Source of the DNA: CBFDBF01 sp050287725
GTDB taxonomy: Bacteria > Pseudomonadota > Gammaproteobacteria > Chromatiales > Chromatiaceae
Direction of reading: 5' to 3'
Length of the DNA: 14,186 nucleotides
Assembly: GCA_050287725.1 (NCBI GenBank)
Contig: JBNKCL010000079.1
Location: forward strand, 1-14,186
Shown here: one piece after another, positions 7,340-13,461 of the stretch
Position numbering within the stretch: the first letter of the stretch is position 1
How the letters are laid out: each line of letters starts with the position of its first letter
Position numbers and translations under genes: made by a program
The notes under the pieces: generated by a model
Told to the model about the DNA's origin: nothing
Database searches by the model: none
The model's input: the letters and a program-made list of their open reading frames with translations, nothing else

Positions 7340-8129
7340 GATCCGGGTTGCGGTTCGGGAGAGTTACGGCAAGGTGGCCGAGGCGAGCGACCAGGGGGGG
7401 TGCTGCGGGGTCTCCGGCGGCTGCTGCGGGGTGTCGGACGAGGCCCAGATCAATGCCCTGACCTCCACCCGGCTGGGTTACAGTTCGGACGATCTGGCCG
7501 CGGTGCCGGCCGGTGCCGACATGGGTCTCGGCTGCGGTAACCCGCGTGCTATCGCCGCACTCCGGCCCGGCGAGACGGTGGTGGACCTGGGCAGCGGCGG
7601 CGGATTCGACGCCTTCCTGGCCGCCCGTGAGGTGGGGGAGGAGGGGCGCGTGATCGGGGTGGATATGACCCCCGCCATGATCAGCAAGGCGCGCGCCAAC
7701 GCTGAGAAGGGGGGCTACCCCAACGTCGAATTCCGGCTGGGGGAGATCGAGCATCTGCCGGTGGCGGACAATACCGCCGATGTCATTCTTTCCAACTGTG
7801 TCATCAATCTCTCCCCGGACAAACTACAGGTGTTCCGGGATGCCTTCCGCATCCTGAAACCGGGCGGTCGGCTGGCGATCTCCGACGTGGTGGCCGGCAC
7901 CGAACTCCCGGAAGCGATGAAGAGTGATCCCTATCTCCACTCCGCCTGCGTCGCCGGCGCTTCCACCGTGGCGGAGTTGACTGAGATTCTGCTGGCGGTC
8001 GGATTCGAGCAAGTGGCGATCGAACCGAAGGACGAGTCGCGCGAATTCATCAAAGACTGGGTGCCGGGCGGCAACGTGGAGGAGTATGTCCTTTCCGCCA
8101 CCATCGAGGCGGTGAAACCGGCGGTCTGA
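7317..8129 (+). CDS. arsM: Arsenite S-adenosylmethionine methyltransferase ArsM
   Basis: This encodes a 270-residue cytosolic enzyme that methylates As(III) using SAM, giving mono- to trimethylated arsenicals and supplying the methylated substrate for ArsS. SAM motif I is VVDLGSGGGFD (88-98). The conserved arsenic-binding cysteines are present: Cys73 in GLGCGNP, Cys161 in SNCVINLSPDK and Cys211 in SACVAGAS. An N-terminal tandem duplication gives GGCCGVSGGCCGVSD, with Cys pairs at 29-30 and 36-37; this region is variable in the family. ArsM is the last gene of the cluster and overlaps the preceding gene by 23 bases. No T-rich terminator is visible after it; a palindromic repeat lies 118 bases downstream. 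Confidence 0.95.
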   Translation: MTQKRADEIRVAVRESYGKVAEASDQGGCCGVSGGCCGVSDEAQINALTSTRLGYSSDDLAAVPAGADMGLGCGNPRAIAALRPGETVVDLGSGGGFDAFLAAREVGEEGRVIGVDMTPAMISKARANAEKGGYPNVEFRLGEIEHLPVADNTADVILSNCVINLSPDKLQVFRDAFRILKPGGRLAISDVVAGTELPEAMKSDPYLHSACVAGASTVAELTEILLAVGFEQVAIEPKDESREFIKDWVPGGNVEEYVLSATIEAVKPAV

Positions 8130-8247
8130 GAGTTGTGGGTTTCCAAACACCGGCGGCTATCCGAATATTGTGAGGTAACCTTCCGCTTTGCCGGTGGAGT
8201 GTGCATGGCCTGACCAAGTGCGTTCGCCATGAGGGTGAACTATTGAC

Positions 8248-8321
8248 TCTCGCCAAGGCGCCAAGCACGCAAAGAGAGCAAATACATCGCTTTGCTTGGC
8301 GTTCTTTGCGTCTTGGCGAGA
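8248..8321. repeat. Palindromic intergenic repeat, copy 1
   Basis: This is a 74-base imperfect inverted repeat, beginning TCTCGCCAAGGCGCC and ending CGTCTTGGCGAGA. The reverse complement of the right arm matches the left arm over about 30 bases with a few mismatches. It shares the exact 15-mer CTCTCGCCAAGGCGC (8247-8261) with copy 2. It lies between the arsM stop and the convergent end of the 8368-9330 gene. From memory, similar CGCCAAGGCGC/CTTTGCG palindromes occur in many bacterial genomes, but I could not check this. Confidence 0.85.
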
Positions 8322-8367
8322 TCCATCAAATGCTCGGTTTTGCCGGTGGTCTGAGGGTTTCTGAAGT

Positions 8368-9330
8368 TTACCTGTGACGGCGGTGTTGCCAGGGCAGCCG
8401 TTGTGCCCGGCTGACCTTGTACAGCTGGAACTTCTTCCCCACTTTTTTGTGGTAGTAGAGCTCGGTGCCGGTCGGGTCGATAGCCGGTCCCTCCACGAAA
8501 TCGTTTTGGCCGATGGCCGCGATGATTTGCGGTCTGCCGAACGGTTCGTTCAGGTTGCTGCGGGTGGCGCGCATGATCCAGGAGTGCAGTACACCCCGTT
8601 TCAGATCGGCCAGCGGCAGGCGGGTGAAGAACAGTTCCAGACCGTCGGCCGAAATCGAGGCGGCGTACTCCATGTCCGGGGTGTTGACGTTCCGCATAAT
8701 TCTTCTTGCCTGCGCCTCGTCGTAGACGAATCTGCCGTTGCGTCGCTGCGAAAACAGGATGTCGCAATCGAGAAACAGGCCGAGCTTGAAGCCGTTCATC
8801 TTCCAGGTGGCGCGGGAAAAGTAGAGATATTCGCCGTCGGCGCTGACCTCGACACCCATATTGCCTATGAAACGCCGGAAGATCTTTACATCCCGGTCCG
8901 GGATTCCTGTGATTTCCCGCAGTGCGCTGAGTTTTCCGGTTCGCGGATCGAAGCGTGCCCCGCTGGCCATGTGGCTGGTTTTGGTGTCGATGAAATAGAA
9001 GTTGTAGTGGGTATCCATAGTCGGATTGCCCTCTACCTCTTTGGGGGTGTTGATGCGCGGGCCGATCGCGCCGCGATAAAACCAGCGCCCTCCGATCCAT
9101 TCCGCGAAGTGCAGGTCTTTGTTGTTCTCATCTTTGTTGGTATTGAAAAACAGAAACCGGCCGTCCCGCGAAATGAACGGCTCTTCGGTGCTGATGGGGG
9201 TGCCGCCGTATCCGGGCGGCAGGTTTTCGATTGCAACCGGCCGGGGGTTTGTGAACGGTGCTTTATCGGCATACACCTGCGGCGAGAGCAGGGTTAACGA
9301 TGCGATGAACAAAAGCGCGATTCTTGCCAT
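8368..9330 (-). CDS. Secreted PD40/TolB-like beta-propeller protein
   Basis: This encodes a 320-residue protein with a clear signal peptide (residues 1-21, MARIALLFIASLTLLSPQVYA then DKAP), so it is exported to the periplasm or outside. Repeated blade-like segments follow the PD40 pattern of a conserved S-x-DG followed by an aromatic strand: EEPFISRDGRFLFFNTN (49-65), EVSADGEYLYFSRATW (161-176), ASISADGLELFFTRL (224-238) and GPAIDPTGTELYYHKK (281-296). These resemble the WD40-like propeller of TolB. The C-terminus is short and very basic (RLPWQHRRHR). The start has a good AAGGAG site nine bases upstream. No catalytic motif was recognised and the role is unknown. It runs opposite to arsM and stands alone, downstream of the GDT1 gene on the same strand with a 106-base gap. 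Confidence 0.75.
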   Translation of the reverse strand: MARIALLFIASLTLLSPQVYADKAPFTNPRPVAIENLPPGYGGTPISTEEPFISRDGRFLFFNTNKDENNKDLHFAEWIGGRWFYRGAIGPRINTPKEVEGNPTMDTHYNFYFIDTKTSHMASGARFDPRTGKLSALREITGIPDRDVKIFRRFIGNMGVEVSADGEYLYFSRATWKMNGFKLGLFLDCDILFSQRRNGRFVYDEAQARRIMRNVNTPDMEYAASISADGLELFFTRLPLADLKRGVLHSWIMRATRSNLNEPFGRPQIIAAIGQNDFVEGPAIDPTGTELYYHKKVGKKFQLYKVSRAQRLPWQHRRHR

Positions 9331-9436
9331 GACCTGTACTCCTTTTCCCTGTCGCTAGCGATAAAAGCATTCGTCATTATTCGGACGCAGTGCGCCCAGA
9401 AAACGGCTTATTTTATTGTGACCTCTTTCATTTCAT

Positions 9437-10015
9437 TTAGATCCCCAGTTTTGCGCCGGCCCCCAACAAAGTGGCGACGCCCAGCAGCGTGAAGACGGCG
9501 GCCGCAACGGAATGCACCAGCCGCATCGGGATCCGGGTGGCGAGTCTTTCGCCGGCAAAAACCGCCGGTACATCGGCAAGCAGCATTCCAAGGGTGGTAC
9601 CGAGCACCACCGTCAGCGGCGTCGCATAGTGTGCTGCCATGGCGACGGTGGCGATTTGTGTTTTGTCTCCCATCTCCGCCAGGAAGAAGGTGATCAAAGT
9701 CGCCCCGAAGACCCCGAGGTGTTGCGCCACCATGGTTTCTTCCTCTTCGATCTCATCCGGGATCAGGGTCCAGACCGCCATGGCGAGAAACGAGAGTCCG
9801 AGCACCCAGCGCAAAACTTCGGGGCTGACGGTGCCGGTGATCCAGGCGCCGAGACTGCCGGCGAGACCGTGATTCGCGACGGTCGCAACCAGGATACCCA
9901 GGATGATCGGAACGGGTTTTCGGAAATGGGCCGCCAGGAGGAAGGCGAGGAGTTGGGTTTTGTCGCCGATCTCGGCGAGCGCGATCACTCCGGTGGAGAC
10001 GAGCAAAGATTCCAT
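9437..10015 (-). CDS. GDT1/TMEM165 (UPF0016) family Mn2+ exporter
   Basis: This encodes a 192-residue inner-membrane protein of two homologous halves, each with three helices. Each half holds the signature E-x-GDK-T: EIGDKTQ (15-21) and EMGDKTQ (114-120). A short acidic linker (DEIEEEE) lies between the halves. These acidic motifs bind divalent cations; bacterial members export Mn2+ and eukaryotic GDT1/TMEM165 move Mn2+/Ca2+. The frame is open upstream to 10135, but that part lies inside the riboswitch. The ATG at 10013-10015 begins MESLLVSTGVIALAEIGDKT, the normal family start, and has a GGGAA-like ribosome-binding site. The upstream yybP-ykoY element strongly supports the manganese role and predicts induction by Mn2+. 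Confidence 0.93.
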   Translation of the reverse strand: MESLLVSTGVIALAEIGDKTQLLAFLLAAHFRKPVPIILGILVATVANHGLAGSLGAWITGTVSPEVLRWVLGLSFLAMAVWTLIPDEIEEEETMVAQHLGVFGATLITFFLAEMGDKTQIATVAMAAHYATPLTVVLGTTLGMLLADVPAVFAGERLATRIPMRLVHSVAAAVFTLLGVATLLGAGAKLGI

Positions 10016-10043
10016 ACGGTGTTCCCGGCCGGTCTGTAGACAA

Positions 10044-10087
10044 TTGACCTCAACGCATCCCCGGCCTGTCGGAGGCGTTGTGGTCAA
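10044..10087 (-). promoter_or_regulatory. Expression-platform hairpin of the Mn2+ riboswitch
   Basis: On the minus strand TTGACCACAACGC pairs with GCGTTGAGGTCAA, giving 12 bp plus one A-A mismatch. The left arm includes the TTTGACC end of the riboswitch core. Ligand binding and this stem therefore appear mutually exclusive or coupled. No U-run follows, which favours control of translation or Rho access over intrinsic termination. Confidence 0.65.
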
Positions 10088-10190
10088 AGGTCTTGCCAAG
10101 TACGGGAACCGCCTGCGCCATGACCTGTGGGTCAAGTGTGTTGACGCAGGCCTCTTCCGGAGAAAGAGCGGCTACTCCCCAATGACTTGC
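10078..10190 (-). ncRNA. yybP-ykoY manganese riboswitch
   Basis: The leader of the GDT1 gene contains the conserved yybP-ykoY blocks in order on the minus strand. The first is TTGGGGAGTAGCC (10170-10182 region). A variable stem (CTCTTTCTCCGGAAGAGG) follows, then CGTCAACACAC, then GTACTTGGCAAGACC and CTTTGACC. This RNA class binds Mn2+ and activates genes for Mn2+ export and related membrane proteins. Its position directly before a UPF0016 exporter is the classical arrangement. Boundaries are approximate. Confidence 0.9.
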
Positions 10191-10192
10191 AT

Positions 10193-10221
10193 ATTGTAGC
10201 GAACAAAAAGCGGGTGGTCGA
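10193..10221 (-). promoter_or_regulatory. Promoter of the riboswitch-GDT1 transcript
   Basis: On the minus strand the -10 box is TACAAT (10193-10198), a five-of-six match. The -35 box is TCGACC (10216-10221), a four-of-six match, with 17-base spacing. Transcription would begin just before the conserved GGGGAGTAGC block. Confidence 0.65.
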
Positions 10222-10265
10222 TCTTTCGCGGTTGCATGGAAAACCACGCGGGATCCGTGGGCGGT

Positions 10266-10301
10266 AAAAACAAATGCCCGACCGTGGGTACAGTCGGGCA
10301 T
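10266..10301 (-). terminator. Intrinsic terminator of ssrA
   Basis: On the minus strand ATGCCCGAC (10293-10301) pairs with GTCGGGCAT (10274-10282) around a 10-base loop and is followed by TTGTTTTT. It starts seven bases after the CCA end of the tmRNA gene. Confidence 0.9.
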
Positions 10302-10307
10302 TGATAC

Positions 10308-10669
10308 TGGTGGAGCTGGCGGGAGTCGAACCCGCGTCCAACGCCCTTCCGCACCAAAATCTACAGGCTTAGTCCGATCTATTGTATTTAGCCGGTCACC
10401 ACCCGATGGACAGGACGTGTGAACGGCGATTCCGGTAAGGTTTTAGCGGATCGGCCCCGGACGAGCTTCACCGCGATCCTGCGAGAATCGACGCCCGAAA
10501 TCCGGACGCGCAGGCGCGGCTCCGGTCGAACGGCTCCCTACCGGGTATTAAGCGGCGAGAGCGTAGTTGTCGTCGTTGGCAACTATCATTTTGCGGCTGA
10601 TTTACGAGGTGACCGCACCTCGGCCTGCATCTGGAGCTTCCATCACGCTGTCGAAACCAAGTCAGCCCC
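10308..10669 (-). ncRNA. ssrA: Transfer-messenger RNA (tmRNA)
   Basis: This is a one-piece tmRNA gene of about 362 bases. The 5' end GGGGCTGACTTGGTTTCGACAG and the 3' end with TTCGACTCCCGCCAGCTCCACCA form the alanine-tRNA-like domain; GGGGCTG pairs with CAGCTCC with one G-U pair. The CCA is encoded. The tag reading frame encodes ANDDNYALAA, close to the E. coli tag. Several pseudoknot-forming GC-rich segments lie between the tag and the 3' domain. With SmpB it releases stalled ribosomes and marks the unfinished protein for proteolysis. It has its own promoter and terminator, and smpB lies next upstream on the same strand. Confidence 0.98.
10548..10580 (-). other. tmRNA tag-peptide reading frame
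   Basis: GCC AAC GAC GAC AAC TAC GCT CTC GCC GCT TAA encodes ANDDNYALAA followed by a stop. The LAA end is the protease recognition signal. The resume codon here is GCC rather than the GCA of E. coli. Confidence 0.95.
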
Positions 10670-10684
10670 TGAAACTACATAGAC

Positions 10685-10713
10685 AGTATATAGGGGCGGA
10701 GGTTTCGTGTCAT
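10685..10713 (-). promoter_or_regulatory. ssrA promoter
   Basis: On the minus strand the -35 box is ATGACA (10708-10713) and the -10 box is TATACT (10685-10690). Both are five-of-six matches to consensus and the spacing is 17 bases. Transcription would start several bases before the mature 5' end at 10669, as expected for a processed tmRNA precursor. Confidence 0.75.
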
Positions 10714-10754
10714 TTATCTCAAAATTGATCTTTTCAAGAGCCAAACGCATAAGC

Positions 10755-10842
10755 TCTCGCCAAGGCGCGAAGAGCGCCAAGAGAAGAATAGGGTTCCAAA
10801 AGAGAACTTTGATTACTTGGCGCTCTTGGCGGCTTCGCGAGA
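10755..10842. repeat. Palindromic intergenic repeat, copy 2
   Basis: This is an 88-base imperfect inverted repeat, starting TCTCGCCAAGGCGCG and ending GGCGGCTTCGCGAGA. AGAGCGCCAAG in the left arm pairs with CTTGGCGCTCT in the right. It shares a 15-base exact match with copy 1 at the left end but has a different, longer central loop. It lies between the smpB stop and the ssrA promoter. Confidence 0.82.
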
Positions 10843-10924
10843 AAATTCTTCCGGTGAGCCGGAAAAATCTCTCGTTTTAGACGGTTTCCGCGAAGGATCG
10901 CAGGAGCGGGGGACGATCGGGGTT

Positions 10925-11404
10925 TCAGCGGGATTTGAACATCCGCTGTTTGTCCCGCTGCCAGTCACGATCCTTCTCCGCCGCCCGTTTGTCGTGCTGT
11001 TTTTTGCCCTTGGCCAGACCGATCTCCAGCTTGGCCTTGCCCTGTTTCCAGTACATGGCGAGCGGCACCAGGGTATAGCCCTTGCGCTCCACCTGGCCGA
11101 TGAGTTTGTCCAGTTCCCGGCGGTGCAGCAGCAGCTTGCGGGTGCGGATCGGGTCGGGCTGGATGTGGGTGGAGGCGGTGGGCAGCGGGGTTATGTGGGC
11201 GCCGAACAGGAAGGCCTCACCCTCCTTGACGGTGACGTAGCTCTCGTTGATCTGGAGGCGTCCGGCGCGCAGGCTCTTCACCTCCCACCCCTCCAGGGCG
11301 ATACCGGCCTCAATGCGTTCCTCGATGAAATATTCGTGCCGCGCCTTCTTGTTCAGCGCGATGGTGGAGCCGCCGGAACCCTTCTTTTTCGATTTGGTCG
11401 CCAT
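10925..11404 (-). CDS. smpB: SsrA-binding protein SmpB
   Basis: This encodes a 159-residue small basic protein that binds the tRNA-like domain of tmRNA and brings it to stalled ribosomes. Conserved blocks are IALNKKARHEYFIEERIEAG, ALEGWEVKSLRAGR, INESYV, the RTRKLLLHRREL segment, and KGYTLVPLAMYW. The lysine/arginine-rich tail KRAAEKDRDWQRDKQRMFKSR occupies the mRNA channel. The start MATKSKKK at 11404 is preferred; an in-frame ATG at 11413 would add MRA. Neither has a clear ribosome-binding site. A TACAAT box (11412-11417) lies so close that the mRNA may be leaderless or nearly so, which is unproven. ssrA lies downstream on the same strand, as in many gammaproteobacteria. Confidence 0.96.
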   Translation of the reverse strand: MATKSKKKGSGGSTIALNKKARHEYFIEERIEAGIALEGWEVKSLRAGRLQINESYVTVKEGEAFLFGAHITPLPTASTHIQPDPIRTRKLLLHRRELDKLIGQVERKGYTLVPLAMYWKQGKAKLEIGLAKGKKQHDKRAAEKDRDWQRDKQRMFKSR

Positions 11405-11573
11405 GGCGCGCATTGTAGAGAGCGCCGCCGGTGTGTACCAGTAGCGGCGGCCGGAAACAGGCGATTTCTTGTCCTGAAGGCCAATATCATTGAAAATGCC
11501 CGGAATCCTGATCGTGCATTTCCAGACGATTCAAGGAAGAGCGTGGGCAAGGGAGCGGGATTTCTGGAATGTT

Positions 11574-11598
11574 CCGGCCGGTGGCCGGTTTTCTTTCT
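11574..11598 (+). terminator. Terminator-like hairpin in the leader of the NSS transporter gene
   Basis: CCGGCC (11574-11579) pairs with GGCCGG (11583-11588) around a 3-base loop and is followed by TTTTCTTTCT. It ends 22 bases before the transporter ATG and no + strand gene precedes it closely. It may be an attenuator, or a chance GC palindrome followed by pyrimidines. Confidence 0.5.
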
Positions 11599-11619
11599 GT
11601 GACAACTGGGGATTCAGAT

Positions 11620-13023
11620 ATGACAGAGCGCTCCTCCGTTCATGGCCAGTGGTCCAGCCGTTTCATGTTCATCCTGGCGGCCACGGGTTCGGCCGTGGGT
11701 CTGGGCAATATCTGGAAGTTTCCCTACATCACCGGTGAGAACGGCGGCGGGGCCTTCGTTCTGGTCTATCTGGTCTGTATCGCCATTGTGGGGATTCCCA
11801 TCATGATCGCGGAGATCCTGATGGGCCGGCGTGGCCGCCGCAGCCCCATCAACACCATGCGCTACCTGGCGGAGGCGGAGGGGGTCAACCCGTTGTGGTC
11901 GCTGTTGGGGTGGGGCGGGGTGCTGGCCGGTTTTTTTATCCTCTCCTACTACAGCGTGATTGCCGGCTGGGCGCTGGCCTATGTGTTTCGGGCGGCGGGA
12001 GGGGTCTTTACCGGGGCGACCGCGGATGGTGTTCAGAGTATCTTCAACAGTCTGGTGGACGATCCCGAGCGGTTGATCGCCTGGCATACACTGTTTATGG
12101 TCATGAGCATGGTGGTGGTGGCACGCGGGGTGCGCCACGGCCTGGAAAAGGCGGTCCGGATCCTGATGCCGGCCCTGCTGGTGCTGCTCCTGGTACTGGT
12201 GGGGTACGCCATGAACGAAGGGGCGTTCGACCAGGGGTTGCAGTTCCTGTTCACGCCCGATATCAGCAAGGTGTTCCAGCATTGTGAGGTGGTAGACGGA
12301 CTGGAGCAGTGCACGGTGAGCGGCAGTCCGTTGCTGATCGCCTTGGGGCACGCCTTCTTTACCCTCAGCCTCGGAATGGGAGCGATCATGGTGTACGGCT
12401 CCTATATGCCGCGCTCCAGCTCCATCGCCGCCTCCGCCATTACCATTGCGCTGGCGGATACCGCGGTGGCGTTGCTGGCGGGGATGGCGATCTTTCCCAT
12501 CGTTTTCTCTAACGGTCTGGAACCGGCCGCGGGACCGGGCCTGATCTTCCAGACCCTGCCGCTCGCCTTCGGCGCCATGCCGGGCGGGCGGTTCTTCGGG
12601 ACCCTGTTCTTTATCCTGTTGGTGTTTGCCGTCTGGACCTCCGCCATCTCCCTGATCGAACCGGCGGTGGCGTGGCTGGTGGAGAACCGGGGCATGAGCC
12701 GGATTCGCGCCGCCATCTGGGTGGGATTGTTGGTTTGGCTGCTGGGTCTGGGTTCGGTGTTTTCTTTCAACATCTGGTCCGAAGACAAGCTGTTCGGCAA
12801 GACCTTTTTTGATTTGCTGGATTATCTGGCAGCCAATATCATGCTGCCGCTGGGCGGGCTGATGATCGCCATTTTCGCCGGCCGGGTCATGGCGCGCAGT
12901 TCCACCGTGGATGAACTGTCGCTGGGAGACGGAGTCCGTTATCGCCTCTGGCGTGGTGTGATTCGCTATGTCACGCCGGTTGCGGTGATGCTGGTATTTC
13001 TGAAGGCGATTGGAGTGATTTGA
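11620..13023 (+). CDS. Sodium-dependent transporter, NSS (SNF) family
   Basis: This encodes a 467-residue inner-membrane symporter of the neurotransmitter:sodium symporter family, with about 11-12 hydrophobic helices. Bacterial members take up amino acids with Na+. The unwound first helix carries ATGSAVGLGNIWKFPY (21-36), whose Ser24/Ala25/Val26/Asn30 correspond to the Na+-site segment of LeuT. It is followed by GENGGGAF. The length is close to bacterial members such as MhsT. The substrate cannot be told from the sequence. The frame opens earlier (11569), but MTERSSVHGQWSSRFMF at 11620, with GGGG about eight bases before, is the natural start. The stop is immediately followed by the ratA start, so the two are probably co-transcribed. 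Confidence 0.92.
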   Translation: MTERSSVHGQWSSRFMFILAATGSAVGLGNIWKFPYITGENGGGAFVLVYLVCIAIVGIPIMIAEILMGRRGRRSPINTMRYLAEAEGVNPLWSLLGWGGVLAGFFILSYYSVIAGWALAYVFRAAGGVFTGATADGVQSIFNSLVDDPERLIAWHTLFMVMSMVVVARGVRHGLEKAVRILMPALLVLLLVLVGYAMNEGAFDQGLQFLFTPDISKVFQHCEVVDGLEQCTVSGSPLLIALGHAFFTLSLGMGAIMVYGSYMPRSSSIAASAITIALADTAVALLAGMAIFPIVFSNGLEPAAGPGLIFQTLPLAFGAMPGGRFFGTLFFILLVFAVWTSAISLIEPAVAWLVENRGMSRIRAAIWVGLLVWLLGLGSVFSFNIWSEDKLFGKTFFDLLDYLAANIMLPLGGLMIAIFAGRVMARSSTVDELSLGDGVRYRLWRGVIRYVTPVAVMLVFLKAIGVI

Positions 13024-13461
13024 TTGCCACAGGTCAAGAGAAGCGCCCTGGTCCGCCACTCGGCGGAGCAGATGTTCGAGCTGGTGGCCGACGTGGAGTC
13101 CTATCCCGAGTTTCTGCCATGGTGCCGTTCCACCCGGCTGCTTTCCCGCACCGAGACCGAGCTGTGTGGCGAACTGGAGGTGGCGCGGATGGGGATCCAC
13201 CAGACCTTTTCCACCTGCAACAGCCTGGAGCCGGGGCGGCGCATGGGGATCGAGTTGCGGGAAGGACCTTTTCGAAAACTGCATGGCGGCTGGGTCTTTA
13301 CCCCGTTACGGGAAGACGCCTGCAAGGTGGAGTTGGAACTGGATTTCGAGTTTTCCGGTAAACTGATCAATACGGCCTTCGGGGCGGTGTTCAGCCAGAT
13401 CGCGAACACCCTGGTGGAGACCTTCTGTAAACGAGCGGATGAGGTATACGGTGGCAACTAA
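13024..13461 (+). CDS. ratA: RatA/Coq10-like START-domain protein
   Basis: This encodes a 145-residue protein of the polyketide cyclase/START family to which E. coli RatA (YfjG) and ubiquinone-chaperone Coq10 belong. It starts at TTG (13024-13026), directly abutting the transporter stop. This start gives MPQVKRSALV, which matches the family's MPQISRTALV. Other conserved segments are SAEQMFELVADVESYPEFLP, the GP-F-KLHGGWVFTPL segment and LELDFEFSGKLI. The likely roles known for the family are inhibition of 70S ribosome assembly (RatA in E. coli) or quinone binding (Coq10). The toxin label is debated, and the RnfH partner is not an established antitoxin. It overlaps rnfH by 11 bases. Confidence 0.9.
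   Translation: MPQVKRSALVRHSAEQMFELVADVESYPEFLPWCRSTRLLSRTETELCGELEVARMGIHQTFSTCNSLEPGRRMGIELREGPFRKLHGGWVFTPLREDACKVELELDFEFSGKLINTAFGAVFSQIANTLVETFCKRADEVYGGN
13441..13445 (+). promoter_or_regulatory. Ribosome-binding site deciding the rnfH start
   Basis: GAGGT lies five bases before GTG at 13451. The GTG start aligns with the E. coli RnfH N-terminus better than the ATG at 13439, which would add four residues. Confidence 0.6.

Noticed and set aside
8150..8196. CACCGGC/GCCGGTG inverted repeat after arsM as a terminator
   Set aside because: The seven-base arms are about 35 bases apart and no T-tract follows.
8374..9297. Plus-strand frame (307 codons) opposite the propeller gene
   Set aside because: It has no signal peptide or ribosome-binding site, and the minus strand has both plus repeated PD40 motifs.
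10419..10682. Open frame of 87 codons in the + strand across ssrA
   Set aside because: The region is tmRNA on the minus strand, and the frame has no protein-like features.
10817..11602. Plus-strand frame of 261 codons over smpB
   Set aside because: It is antisense to a clearly conserved SmpB and starts inside the palindromic repeat.
11614..13284. Long minus-strand frame (556 codons) opposite the NSS transporter and ratA
   Set aside because: It has His/Gln-rich composition with no domain, while the + strand encodes well-conserved proteins.
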